A stretch of 64,000 bases of DNA from Apostichopus japonicus (Eukaryota > Echinodermata > Holothuroidea > Aspidochirotida > Stichopodidae): positions 746,001 through 810,000 of the forward strand of contig NC_092566.1 of NCBI RefSeq assembly GCF_037975245.1. Direction: 5' to 3'. Below, piece by piece: positions 1 through 12,653 of this stretch. The first letter of the stretch is position 1, and each line of letters begins with the position of its first letter. The notes under the pieces were generated by a model. It had not been told where the DNA came from, did no database searches, and saw only the letters and a program-made list of their open reading frames with translations. The translations under genes were made by a program, and so were the position numbers.

Positions 1-827
1 TCCTCTTTCTTACACAGCTTCATGAAGCTGATGCCTGTCTGGTGCTCTGTAATAAATACCATAATGAGTGTCTTTAGTATGGATATCCTCTTTCTTACAG
101 AGCTTCATGAAGCTGATGCCTGTCTGGTACTCTGTAATAAATACCTTAATGAGTGACTTTAGTATGGATATCCTCTTTCTTACACAGCTTCATGAAGCTG
201 ATGCCTGTCTGGTGCTCTGTAATAAATACCATAATGAGTGACTTTAGTATGGATATCCTCTTTCTTACACAGCTTCATGAAGCTGATGCCTGTCTGGTAC
301 TCTGTAATAAATACCTTAATGAGTGACTTTAGTATGGATATCCTCTTTCTTACACAGCTTCATGAAGCTGATGCCTGTCTGGTGCTCTGTAATAAATACC
401 GTAATGAGTGACTTTAGTATGGATATCCTCTTTCTTACACAGCTTCATGAAGCTGATGCCTGTCTGGTGCTCTGTTATAAATACCATAATGAGTGACTTT
501 AGTATGGATTTCCTCTTTCTTACACAGCTTCATGAAGCTGATGCCTGTTTGGTGCTCTGTAATAAATACCGTAATGAGTGACTTTAGTATGGATATCCTC
601 TTTCTTACACAGCTTCATGAAGCTGATGCCTGTCTGGTGCTACATGTAATAAATACCGTAATGAGTGACTTTAGTATGGATATCCTCTTTCTTACACAGC
701 TTCATGAAGCTGATGCCTGTCTGGTGCTCTGTTATAAATACCATAATGAGTGACTTTAGTATGGATATCCTCTTTCTTACACAGCTTCATGAAGCTGATG
801 CCTGTCTGGTGCTCTGTAATAAATACT
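1..827 (+). repeat. 85-bp tandem array containing a duplicated splice acceptor and exon head
   Basis: The coding head CTTCATGAAGCTGATGCC recurs at 18, 103, 188, 273, 358, 443, 528, 613, 700 and 785, spaced 85 bp (one spacing of 87). Each unit has about 43 bp of exon head, about 16 bp of linker and about 26 bp of intron end with a T-rich tract and AG acceptor. Only the last copy continues into the full exon. Upstream copies read [14 protein letters not shown] and then reach an in-frame TGA. The array runs off the left edge, so its full size is unknown. Copies differ by few substitutions, which suggests recent expansion or homogenisation. Confidence 0.95.
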
Positions 828-937
828 GCAACGACCCAGATGAAGAAGATGCAGCCAATATCATGAGAGTCATCTCTGTCAAGAACTTTCACCCTAAAAT
901 AAGGACCATTGTACAACTGATGCAGTACCACAATAAG
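785..937 (+). CDS. KCNMA1: BK channel core exon A (RCK1)
   Basis: This is a 51-codon, phase 0-0 exon. It encodes part of the Rossmann-like RCK1 domain and includes [20 protein letters not shown] and [16 protein letters not shown], nearly identical to the matching stretch of animal Slo1. The acceptor is the cttacacag at the end of the 85-bp array and the donor is gtaagt at 938. The true upstream partner exon lies outside the window, and nine identical or near-identical acceptors stand before this one. The last acceptor is chosen because only it leads into a long open exon with a donor. Confidence 0.96.
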
Positions 938-1430
938 GTAAGTGGAACTAACTACACATGTGGCAAGGTGAGATGAAGATATTACTGAGTACAAGAAAAA
1001 CATGATTGTGCAATGGGGAGGGGTCATTAATTGTGATTGCACCCTGGTTGATGGTGATACCGTGACATTGTTAGTATCCCTCAGTATGACTCATGTTATG
1101 GAAAAGGGAAGTTATATCAGGACAGTGTAGACTGGTGTTGCACCCATATGGTACAGCTGGGAAGGCGTGGACAAGAGACCTGCAGTTCATCAACCACATC
1201 TCCTCCTCCCTCTCTCCCCCCCCCCCAGTCAACCAAAAATACAGGCTAAGTGGTGCAGAATGATGGGTTTGTCATGAAGAAACAACTTGAAGTCAAACTA
1301 TCTTGATACAAATGCATATTGATTGGATTTTTGAAATTCTGTACCCAGCTATAAGCTGCATGTTTGTTGTTTTCCTTTTAATTTACCACAAGTGGTAAAA
1401 AGTTTTTTTTTCTTGCTTGAAAATTTCAAG
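938..1430 (+). other. intron between core exons A and B
   Basis: A short intron with gtaagt donor and tttcaag acceptor. It holds a poly-C tract near 1217 and no other recognised element. Confidence 0.85.
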
Positions 1431-1586
1431 GCCTACTTGCTGAACATCCCAAGTTGGAACTGGCGTGAAGGAGATGATGTTATTTGCATCGCAGAACTAA
1501 AACTTGGCTTCATCGCCCAAAGCTGTTTAGCACCTGGATTCTCCACCATCATGGCCAATCTTTTTGCCATGCGTTCCAACAGCGAG
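1431..1586 (+). CDS. KCNMA1: BK channel core exon B (RCK1)
   Basis: This is a 52-codon, phase 0-0 exon continuing RCK1. It opens with [20 protein letters not shown] and includes [19 protein letters not shown] and NLFAMRS, all hallmark Slo1 segments. The methionine in NLFAMRS corresponds to the residue usually numbered M513 in mammalian Slo1, which is tied to the RCK1 calcium site. The acceptor follows a T-rich tract at about 1401-1411 and the donor is gtaggt at 1587. The next core exon is 12 kb downstream, and candidate alternative exons lie between. Confidence 0.97.
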
Positions 1587-3604
1587 GTAGGTGTAACCAT
1601 GAGCATGTTAGCAATCCATTTGGCCTTCATATCTTGCCGATATTGATGTTTGTGATTGTCTCAACAGGGATGTAACCTTATCTCCATGGTCATTTCAGGT
1701 TGAATGTGTTTGGCCGATGGTAGACATGATTAGTGGAGTGTTACTGCTAATCACCCTGCCATTGGTTATACAACATAGTAGCATCTATCTTTTCCTTTGC
1801 TGCTTGGCTAGCAGTGTATCACTAATAACATTCTCTTCTTTAGTTTCTGTTTGAGACATCTTGGAAGAGGCTAGGAGGATGGCTGTAAGAAGTAGAGATA
1901 CTTTAATTAGTCTTAATTAATATACAATATTTTAGAATGTAGTTAATGTATTGTTTTCACCTTTGAAAGTAAGGAAATAAAAATAAAACCAAGGAAATGA
2001 GGAACAAGAACAAGACTAGTTGCCTTAAATTGCGAGCAGATTTTGCTCTATTTGTTTGGATAGCAATGGTGTAGGTATTATGCTTGTTGTCTATGTAACA
2101 TACAATGCATTATGGGTAACAAGAGTGTGAACATTAACTGGTGACCTCCGATTTCCAAATTTGTTTAGATACATTAATATGTTTTGGTTTAATACAAATT
2201 TTGGCTGTTTCTGAAGTGACCCACAGCTGCAGTTGGTGTGAACTGCTCTTAACATAAAGCTATTTTTACTTGCTAAAAAAGTTCAACATCATCGACTTTT
2301 TCCATTATCAGGGCTTACCTTGAGCTGTGATTGCACAGAAATTATCTAAAAGGCTCATCCTTCAGTTTTTAGACAGGAGAGTTGTTGTCAAGTCAAAATG
2401 CAAATTTTTATCATGAAATGAACTTGATTAGCTCTTCATTTCAAGTCATTAGATGAATCTGAAGAAAATATACGGATGACAAGCATGAAGAGATCTGAAC
2501 ATCCAGTCATGTGACTAGGAAGTTTTATAAGATAATTACCATTTCTTAATGGGTTTACTGCCACTCTTGTTATCAATTGATTCTATCTCCATGGCAACAG
2601 ATGCTCACATTTTCAAAAGCTCTTGGTTAATGAAAGAGCTTCATGAAATCTGATGATGTAGAAAGATTTTAAGTTGATAAAAAAAATGTCTTTATTAATT
2701 ATCAAAGCAGCTGAAATATACTTTGAACCTATTAAGTTTTCATGTGTCTCTAGAACAGAAATTCCAGCTCTCTCTCCCCCCCCCCCCCCTTTGTTTTTGA
2801 CGACACATGAGTGTGAGTCTGACTAAATATTTGAGAGGAAATAATTGCATGTTTATGTGTGTTGCACTGGAATCATCTGAATAATATGCACACTTTCAAT
2901 CCTGAATAATATGCACACTTTCTGTCCTGATTGCATGTTATGTTAACAATTGTGTAGATTTTAGCTGGTTGTTAGTTTTCTGCTTTTATGGATATTTCAA
3001 GAGGATGAATTTCATTTCATTAGTTTGCTGTGATCTCTTCTAGTAGTCTTGCTGGTTGGTCTATTCATGGTCTTAATTTAATCTTATTACTTCGGGAAGC
3101 TACGATCAAGACTCTTCCATGCGGGGAGAAGGATAGAACCTTTGGGCATGTTCTGGATTAAAAGCTGCGAAATTATAAAACGAAACAATATCAAATGTCT
3201 GAAAAAGACATAATTGAAGGAAACAAATTTTGAATGAAATAAGTAATTCATTCACATGTCAATACATGTGGGACTTGGTCTAAGATTAGGGAAGGGGAGG
3301 TGAGGGTGGAGGGGGAGGGAATAATATTGTGAATAACAATTTTCTCACAAACTGTAGTCTACAGTAGAGTAATATGATGAGAACCCACTGACACATGGCT
3401 AGGTGTGGCTCTTACAAACTACCAAGTGAGATGCTATGGTAAGCAGCAACATGGATAATATGGGGGGGGGGGGCAGGGGGTGGGGAATGGATGTTCCTTT
3501 GTGACCACTGACAGGAGGTAGTGTTTTAGTATCTATTGTTTGCCTGATATGCTGTTTTTGTTGCATGATGAGCCATATCTATATGTCAACTTTCTCCTTC
3601 ACAG

Positions 3605-3661
3605 ATAGAAAAGTCTATGTCAGTTATTGCTAGTGGCAGTTCTGTGCCTGAAGTGGTGGCA
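3605..3661 (+). CDS. candidate 19-codon cassette exon in RCK1
   Basis: A 57-nt open segment follows a strong acceptor (ctttctccttcacag) and precedes a gtatgt donor. It reads IEKSMSVIASGSSVPEVVA in phase 0 and exits in phase 0, so it could be included between core exons B and C without a frame change. It would sit after [10 protein letters not shown] and before the LFKDAW segment. Its GC content is higher than the surrounding intron. I know of no matching insert in other Slo1 proteins, so a chance pseudo-exon remains possible. Confidence 0.45.
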
Positions 3662-4070
3662 GTATGTTATTTGGGCCTTTTTCTATTTGTCACACTTTGA
3701 ACATAAAATGCATAGACATTTAAGGTCAAAGGTCACTTTGACTGGGTCAACATACACGCATCATTCAATACTAGTAACCACCTCATTTGCATGTTTGCAT
3801 AAATGGATTTTTGATTCAGTTTGCTTTAGTTTTCTTTATTGCGTCACCGGAGACTTCAAGAAACACTCCATGCTTGCTTCACTCGGTAGAAAATCCCTGA
3901 CTTGTAAAATCTGGTAGATAATCAGAGAGCTACTCCCTCATAAAAGATTATTCAGCCTGGATTGTAATATGTAGTGAAGATATGCAAATGCTTGCTTATT
4001 AAATAATTACCTTTAAATATTAGGGAGGTGTTAAACGTTGTCTGTTGCATGGATATTAAAAATCCCTTTC

Positions 4071-4102
<32 letters not shown>

Positions 4103-4608
4103 GCCCATGCTCATTACAGCAACACAGAGTAATTAGCCAAGTCCATCTCGTTAGCAGCCAGTTTTATGTCCGAAGTAGTCTGGAAGTTACTCAAGAAATA
4201 AGAAATCTGGAATTGTATGCATAAGGAAAGAAGATAATTAGCATACTATTACTTGCTATCTTTCTAATCTATGGATCAATTGGTCAGATTCTCTATACAA
4301 ATGATAATGATAATAATAATATTAGACCATATCTATTTAACATCTTTCTTTATTTTTTATTCCTCTTTTACATGTAGTGTTGTAAAAACAATTATAATCT
4401 ACTAAATGTACACTCCCCTAAAAATACTGCTTCTTTCCGTATGGTAATATATCAAAAATGTATAGAATTTGTGCATTATTATGATTATTATATGAATATG
4501 GTACAACAATAGCATCACATTCCTCCTATTACATAATACTCTCTTCCATTTGCCTTTTATAACTATTCATATTTGTGAATACTCATCATTGTTCGTATTT
4601 TCCTAAAG

Positions 4609-4650
4609 ATGAAATCTAAAGCTGGTGCCAAGTCGCATGACTTGCCATAT
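4609..4650 (+). CDS. candidate 14-codon cassette exon in RCK1
   Basis: A 42-nt segment reads MKSKAGAKSHDLPY, phase 0-0. The acceptor is a T-rich tract ending aaag and the donor is the strong gtgagt at 4651. It lies in the same intron as the 3605 candidate and would insert at the same protein position, so the two could be used alone, together or not at all. The segment is basic and GC-richer than its surroundings. The case rests on splice signals, phase and base composition; no homology is recognised. Confidence 0.45.
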
Positions 4651-7600
4651 GTGAGTTTACCATTCTTGTCAAATTATCAAACATTCAGGCTGGACAAATT
4701 TACACTCTAACACTTGTAATCAAACCATCCCAGCTAGCTATGCTTAAACAAGCTTCATACTGTCATTTGGCCATGGTATCTGTAAGCTCTGTACGTAATC
4801 TTTTGTGCTACTTCCCTCGCCCCCATCCCCCCCTTCCCTCGGCAGTATTTATGTTCGATATGGCTCCAATGGTTAGACAGCATTAACTAGAAGGGAGAGA
4901 TTAGTAAACACGATCTTTAAAATATGTTGGCTATGTCAGCAAATGCCAAACAAATGGTACCGTTGCTTTATGGTCAAATTTCGCTTAAGAACACCCAAAA
5001 AATTAAATATTGTCACCCTTCGAGACAGATTTTGTTTTCAGGATGCATGATTAGTGCTATGTTACATGCATGTCTCTACTGCTTGAGGTAACATCAAAGA
5101 CTCATATTTTATTTATTTCGTTTTTTTCTTTTTCTTTCTTTCGTTTGGTTTAAAATATGCATAATGGGGACATGCTCCTGGGTTTTTGTTATACATTCAT
5201 GATCAACATTGCGTATCTATTTAGCAACTGCAAACAGCTATTTGCAGATCAAATGGAGTTAAAGATGGGGTATTAAACATATACTAATGGTTTATCATCT
5301 AGTCTGTGCCAGTGTTTGTGTGATGTTCTCAGAGTAATGCTGGTTTATTGAATAACAGTTGATAATTGTATTCTTTGCTAAATTTGATCAGCAAGTAATG
5401 CCTTGGGATTAAAAAATAGTTTATTGCAATGACTTTGGGGAAATTAAGATCCATTTGAAGTAATTTTAGATTTAGCCTTTTTTTCTTTTTTTTTGGAAAG
5501 GAAGGTAGTCTTCAAATGATTTGACATTGAATAACAGAACTTGAAATGTACTTAGGGAATGTGTAAAAGAACTTTTAAAGTGGACCTTGATCTTGGAAAG
5601 ATATATTGGTGTTGCCTTGTAATGGTTCAAGAAGTCAATACTTATTATGTGAGAAAACAAAATCTGCAAGAAATGATTAGGTACGTTACATATCTCCCAC
5701 TAGCTACATCTGGAAGTTTTTCTTGGAAAGGGATAGTGGTGGGGGGTGGAGTGGGGGTGGAGTGGGGGGCATTGGTTGCTATGCTTGTCATTGGTGATGT
5801 TTTCAATAATCTCTTTCTATTTAATCTCCATTATTAGTTGGGACAGTTAAGATGGGAGATTGCTCCTGTTGCAGTGCCAAAGAATACTAAGTTGCTCAAC
5901 AATGACCACCTGACCAAGATATCTTTTAGGTGTTTTGATCAAATTTGATAGTATATGAAGATATTTTCTATGTCAGGGTTGCATTGCTTCACACACCTTC
6001 CCCCGGTTCCCTCCTCCATTTGGGAAGCATTTTGTGTACCTTCAGTCTATGCATAAAAATGTGGAAGAGTTACTAATTGATGGTCACATGTGTGATTTCA
6101 TACTTCTTTAGGTTGCCTAACATTCATTTATAATATCCTGTATATAGATACAGCATCCATTGGTGCATTCTTCTATGGAGGTGGCAGTGTGAGGTTTATT
6201 TCAAATTTACAAATCAATATAAAAATAAATAACATTTTATGAGCATATTTATGAATATTCTTTATATTTGATAAGTATAGGCTATCTTTAGAGTTGAAAG
6301 TACCATAACCTTAATGTGTTAGGCTGCTATTGATCCATAAAATTATCAATGCCAATAATCTCACCACTAAATTTCAGAACATTCACCTCTGCTATCATTT
6401 CATTTCATTTCACTTAGCTTTTTCCTTTTACTTTGACACAAGTTTATAGTAACCTAAGTAAGCAACCCCCGCCCACCCCCCAAAAAATAATAATATAACA
6501 TTCCTTATGATTAGATGTACATATATATATATATGAATAAACATTTAAGTAGTATGCTTCATCTTAAAACATGAACATATTTCTGAAATATGCTCCAAAC
6601 AGGAATAATCTTGTTGGAATTGAAAGTTGCAGTTCATTTGTTTGTACATGACTCAGTCTGGTGATTTCAGAAATGTAATGCTTGAAGAAAATTGGACCCC
6701 TTTATTAGAGAAAAGATTGAATCTGCTAATAATTATGATTACATGAAAATATCTTTTAAAGTGATATTTTGCTGTGAAATGTGCAAAATGAAGGCAATGC
6801 GTTCCTTTTTCCCTTGGATTGTTGACAGTAGCCCCAGGCAATAATTACTAGCCACTTCTGTCTTAGCCTAATTTAGTAGCATTCCTATTCTCTCGTCTTT
6901 TACATTATCAAGATGCATGAGTTCAACTCTCTAAAATATCATTATACTGCTGCTTCTTCTATCAGTTCTTGATGTTATTTTTTAGTTCTTTCATAATCTT
7001 GTGTGTTCCTCCTCGTAATATCTCTCTTCATGAAACTCTTGTATCGATTGGTCAATTTTTGATATATCGCTTTGATGTCATTCTCATCATATCTTGATTT
7101 TCGTTCTTTATCTTTTCTTTCATTTAATCCCTTCCCTTCTCTGTCTTCCCCTTTAAACCCTTCCTGTACACGTCTCACACTCTTTCTCGTGCACTCTATC
7201 TTCCATTGGATGCACACCTCCCTAACCCCCCCTCGAAACCCCCCTTACCATTATCCCCTCTTGGTCCCATCCTACAACCCCCCATTAGACACAGGATGGA
7301 AGTTCCCTAGTCGCTGTTGGCAACACTGGTGAAATGCAGGTTTGTGGTCAACAAATTTTACTTGATTTTTATTGCATGGTTTTCTTTCTTCGCCACCCAG
7401 CTTTTTCACCGAAAGTTACATTTTTGACAGTTTTCAGCGTTTTTCTCACCGCACTCACCAATCACCTTACCCTTCCAATCTTTCTGAAACTCTTCTTGAG
7501 AAAAGCTAAACGAATAAAAGGTTTTTGGCTGACTAAAGGTAACAACCCCAGTGTTGAGGTTGATCAGTGAGGTCATATGTAAATTACCTCCATTTTGTTT

Positions 7601-10600
7601 TCCTATTCATGGAGAGGTAATCTTAGACCTTTTTTTAAAACAATAACAATCATTTCTCTCTTCAACCATTATTGCACTCAAGTTATTGAAGGTAAATTTG
7701 AGTCATTTTATTTTACAGTAGTTTTGTATCATAAATGACATAAATGGAACAGATAATTGTTCATCCCATTGTAAATATATTCACTTCCTAAAATCTTCAT
7801 TTTGTGGCAATGTGTAACCATGACAACTTGTACGATCATTTTAATGTGTTGTGCTGTCCTTGTTCATCCCCCTCGACTATACGAGTGTCCATCACTTACA
7901 TTTTACAGGAATTTTGCTTGATTTTGATGAAAGAGATGAAAGTCACCATATTCACTAAAAAGTTGGCTACGAATACCAATTATCTGAAGTAAACATTCAG
8001 TATGCAACTTTCTTGTCCTCATTCCCCCCCCCCCCCCTCCCTGTACTCCCCTTCCTCATTCCATACTAACCCTTCCCCACCCCTTCCAAAAACAAGTGGA
8101 CAACAGGACATTTTTTCAACCTCAAGCAAGGACCATGCTGTTTGTTTTCTAATTAACATCCAAGTTTAATAACAAACTAACCATTGAGCAAATTTGATGA
8201 CCTGTGCTATTACCATTATGGTACGTTATAGCTGTGAAAGTTACTCTTCCCTTTTATTTGAGTTTGGTGATGCATAACAATTAAAAATAATAATAAATAG
8301 CCAGTTAAACATAACTTTGAACTTTCAAATAATAGTCAATTCATGTATGGCAAGTTATAATCACAATTCCCACTCCACCCACCTCCCTCAAAAATTGCCT
8401 CTCCTCCCTCCTTCCCCCCCCCCAAAAAAAAATTTGCTCCCTCCAAAATTGTATATCAGTATTATCATTTGCAAGTTGGTGAATAGAAGTATTAAGGCTT
8501 TAATAGATGTGGTTTGGTTAAAGTAGAATAATAGGGTAGGTTTTAGAGATGGGAGAGGGGGGGGGGATGCTCTTGTGGTGATGCCACTTAGCTCCTATAT
8601 CCTATAATTTGGCCTTTTTTTTTTTTTTTGTTAACTAATTGCTGGTGGTGATTAGAGGTGAACAATAACCTATAAAGCTGTTTTATTCCTTTTTTCTTAC
8701 TTAGCTTATATTCTTCACCCATGTAATCCTTCAGCACCCCGCTCTTATTAACATCTCTTAGTCAGTGCACAAGCGGTAAACCTCTTATTACAGCTTGTAA
8801 TATCCAATCATGGAGTTCGCCCTCTATCGCTGCTAATGTACCCATCATCTATAACTTGCGATGATATTATGTGGGGGTATTATTATTCTTGGTTTGGATA
8901 ATGGGCTTGTATTATTAATGAAGAAATTATCACTTTTATTATGATTATTATTGGTACATTAGCATTCATTAATTGTGCATCCAGCTCCTTGCGTGTGTAA
9001 TGTGTGTGTGAAGATGATTTTTGGTTAATTCTCTTCCTTTGTAAATATCTCCACTATTTTACCGTTTAATACTTGCAAATATTTTGATCAGCGGGGAAAG
9101 GAACTCCTATACCAGTAGCTAGTAGCAGTAAACTAACAGGGCAGCTTGCAATATTTACAACCCGCTTCTTCTTGGTCTGTTAAATCCCTCCAAATATTAG
9201 AACCTAAATTTCAAGTTTGTAGTTTTAATGCTGGGAAACATAAACTTGCTGCTTATACAGTAGTTAGCTAACCTCTCTTCCTAATGTCACTGCTATATAT
9301 ACATATGGATCATGTGCTATTCAAGTTTGTATTACACAGGCCTCAGAAGCTACTAGACCTGCATGTAAGTAAAATGGTGGAGTTTTTGACCAATTTTTTA
9401 TTATGATTATATGATATTATTTTCATATCATAATTATATAAGATTTGAAATAGAAGTGGAATCCCAATTCAGTGAGTTCAATAGTGTCTTAAAATGACAT
9501 TTTTGACCTCAGCTTTTTTCGTTTAGAAGAAGCAGGGGGAGATTAAAAAATTGATGTCTTAACCACCCTAGATGTATTAGTGATGGTGTTAGAACGTCGA
9601 GCATCTTCTCATTAAAAGGAGATTCTCAAAATAGCAATAGAGATGATTTCATTTGAATATTTATTCATCTTTGAAAGAGAATAAAGTGATGGTTTCTCTC
9701 CCTATAGGATATGAGGGAGAGAAGTTATCACATTATCAGAAGTATACTTGTTTCAACCCTAGTTTGTCGCACCTCTACCATAATCTCACTGCTAAATGCA
9801 CTACCAACACCTGTCTTCACCCCTCCCCCAACTCCTAACAGACCATTGTGAATAGTGCAATATTTCTACTTCCAAACGAGGAATGCATTTGGAACATTTC
9901 AGCGCAAGCAGGAAGCATATCTGAAATTTTGAAGAAGTTTTAAAAAAAAATACAGTTGATCATTTAAACTCAAACTTAATATATTTCTGATTTTGTTTTG
10001 CACTACTTCTACAGAGTTTTAAAAGGCGTTACACCCTTCTGTTTTACACGGCCACCTACCCTATTACACCAATCTGTTTTACACAGCAAACTACCCTGTT
10101 ATTGCATCTTCATGTTACCCTCCAAGTCCCATCTAGAACCCACCAATAGCTAATTCTTACCCTAATAGCCACTCCTCACATCAATATAATAGTATTTATA
10201 GAACTCTCTAAAAGCTGTTTTTTCCAGCCGTCCCGCTCTGATAGGGTGTGGACAGATTTGCTTACCCCATGCTCTATGTTACATTGGGTGTGTGGAGGAG
10301 GTTGGATGATAGGCTGGGGTAAGAAGGGGTACAAGAGCAGTATCTTTTGGGTTGGTTTCTATTTCTCTTAATGAATATAGGCTCCCGGGTGTCATCTTAT
10401 CAACCATACTCTCGTCAGTTGTTGGCTTAAATATGTAAATGTTTACCAGAGTATCCTGGTGTGTTAGCTTAAATAAGCATCACATTACCAAGTTATGATA
10501 AAAATTAACAAATTTGGATGAACTACCTGAAATGTTCTGAGTTTATTTATTTTTTAGTTTTAAATCGTTGTCCTCAGTGGAGATTAATTTTTAAAACTGC

Positions 10601-11300
10601 TCAAAAGTACAAATTTGCTGATACACTTCATTGGGGTACCCATCTTAGCTTGACTATCAAAGAAAGGTTCATACACTCCAGAAAATGAGTTTACCAAATG
10701 TGATTCTACACCTCATTAAAAGCATGATTACATTGTTGTTATTTATTAGTAACAAGCAGCTGTTCGATAGAAAATTATAGCAAAACAAATCAAGCCAACA
10801 ATGTCAGCTGATATTCTGGTATAGTACATTTACCTTTTAAAATTAAACTATTTTTTCATTCATATTTTAGTAAACAGTGGTTGAGATATGGAATTAGGGT
10901 TTTGATGGAATTGGCCAACAACCAAAACTACCAGAACATTTGGAGGTTCAAGATGTAGGTCAGGAGAAATAGGGGCAGGAGGGGGTAGAAGGTGGTGGGG
11001 ATAGAAGGGGGTGGGGAGCAGATCTACTGAGAGAAGTAAATTTTGAAGACTAGTGTGAAATTTTTGACAGGGAAACTCTTTGTGATGTCATCATCAGTAT
11101 TGCTGGGAGAGTCAATTGTGTAAATTAGAGATGATAGGATATTATGTCTGATAAATTGGCTCTAAACTCTACAGATAGTGAATATATTATGCAAGAGTTA
11201 ATTAGCAATTGTTTTTAGTTTACATTGGAAATTTCAAGAGATTCAAGTGACTTAATATGAAATTGGCAACATCACAAAGAGTTATACTGTATTCTTGTTT

Positions 11301-11620
11301 GTAGGTTTCAAATTGGCATCATCAAAGAATTGTATTCTTGTTTGTAGGTTTCAAATTGGCATCATCAAAGAATTGTATTCTTGTTTGTAGGTTTCAAATT
11401 GGCATCATCACTGAGAATTATATTCCTGTTTGTAGGTTTCAAATTGGCAACATCGCAAAGAATTATATTCCTGTTTGTAGGTTTCAAATTAGCAACATCA
11501 CTGAGAATTATATTCTTGTTTGTAGTTTCAAATTGGCAACATCACAGAGAATTATATTCTTGTTTGTAGGTTTCAAATTGGCAACATCACTGAAAATTGT
11601 ATTCCTCTTTGTAGGTTTCA
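11301..11620 (+). repeat. 43-45-bp minisatellite with acceptor-like ends
   Basis: Eight copies carry tttgtag followed by gtttcaaattggc, with the tag-like AG at intervals of 43, 43, 45, 45, 45, 44 and 45 bp. Each unit has a T-rich tract and AG that resemble a 3' splice site. The last copy, at 11611, leads into a stretch open for about 50 codons in phase 0, but no convincing donor follows. Confidence 0.85.
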
Positions 11621-11832
11621 AAGTCACTCAGGAAGACCTTATCAGACCATTGTATCAAATTGTCAATTTCCTCATCTCTGTCTTCATACAGAAAATATCT
11701 CAGAGATTTACAATATTTAGTATTTAACATGCAAACACATTCTAAAGATAGCATATTAAGCCAGAAATTATAAACCGTTATGGTCATTTTTAGTCCTTTA
11801 ATACACCACAGCACGAATATGTGGGCCTTGCC

Positions 11833-12653
11833 TTAAAGCAGCATTTTGCGTCCTTTTCTATGATTTTTCTCAACCTCACTGACTCCACTGTGCCATAACG
11901 ACATACATAACTAGCTTATCTATTTATATTTTACTTCAAATGGTGGCATAAAAGTCGAAAAAATTGCAACTTTCAACTTTGTTGTTCTCCAAGATATTTT
12001 CCGTTGGGAACCCAATAAACCTCGCCCATAATATGAATATTTAAACACTACGAACGTCATTGACAGATACGTAATATAACACCACGCTTGATTTGTGTAC
12101 AGTCTATATGGCAGTTGTACCAGGGAGTTGCATAACAACTCCTTGGTTGTACCAAGGCAAAGTCTTGAATCTATTTTTAGCAACGGCTCATAACTAAACC
12201 TGCATCTCTGATTGGTTGAATTCAAACTAGTGGGTTTGGGAACTGAATGCGATTAATTTGTATGTGGAATACTCGCCAATTAACGTTTTTGGAAGGGAAA
12301 AACTTGGCTAATATCTTAATTTGCTGTTTTGTGATTTTGATGCATGTAAAAAACTTGATGGACATGTCAAAAATGTAGAAAACGGCGATCAAACGCAAAA
12401 TGCTCATGAATAAACATACTATTCACTGATTGGTGGAATTCAAACTAGTGGATTTGGAGATATGAAAACTTTGTCGAGGACACTTTTACTCGTTATCGAC
12501 ATAAATCGTTAATTACTCGCTAATTAACGCTCTTGGCAGGGTGAAACTTGGATGGTATCTCAGTTTGCTGTTTTATGATTGATACATCTAAAAAAATCGA
12601 TGCACATGTTAAAAAGGTGGAAAAAAGCGACCCAACGCAAAATGCTGCTTTAA
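11833..12653. mobile_element. non-autonomous DNA element with TTAAAGCAGC inverted ends
   Basis: The left end TTAAAGCAGCATTTTGCGT is matched in reverse complement at the right end (ACGCAAAATGCTGCTTTAA, ending at 12653). The interior holds two diverged direct copies of a block beginning ctgattggt near 12208 and 12425, the first of which also contains a near copy of the right end (caaacgcaaaatgct). TTAA at both borders could be part of the ends or a TTAA target duplication as in piggyBac-like elements. No transposase reading frame is present. Confidence 0.65.

Noticed and set aside
493-976. Open frames beginning in the 85-bp array
   Set aside because: They read the repeated acceptor and exon head in shifted frames; the real coding content is exon A only.
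5838-5929. Possible exon between exons B and C
   Set aside because: Enters phase 0 but exits phase 2 with a weak donor and would shift exon C; no similarity to exon C.
7909-7988. Possible 80-nt exon with gtaaac donor
   Set aside because: Exits in phase 2 and would shift the frame of exon C; content is AT-rich and not similar to any Slo1 segment.
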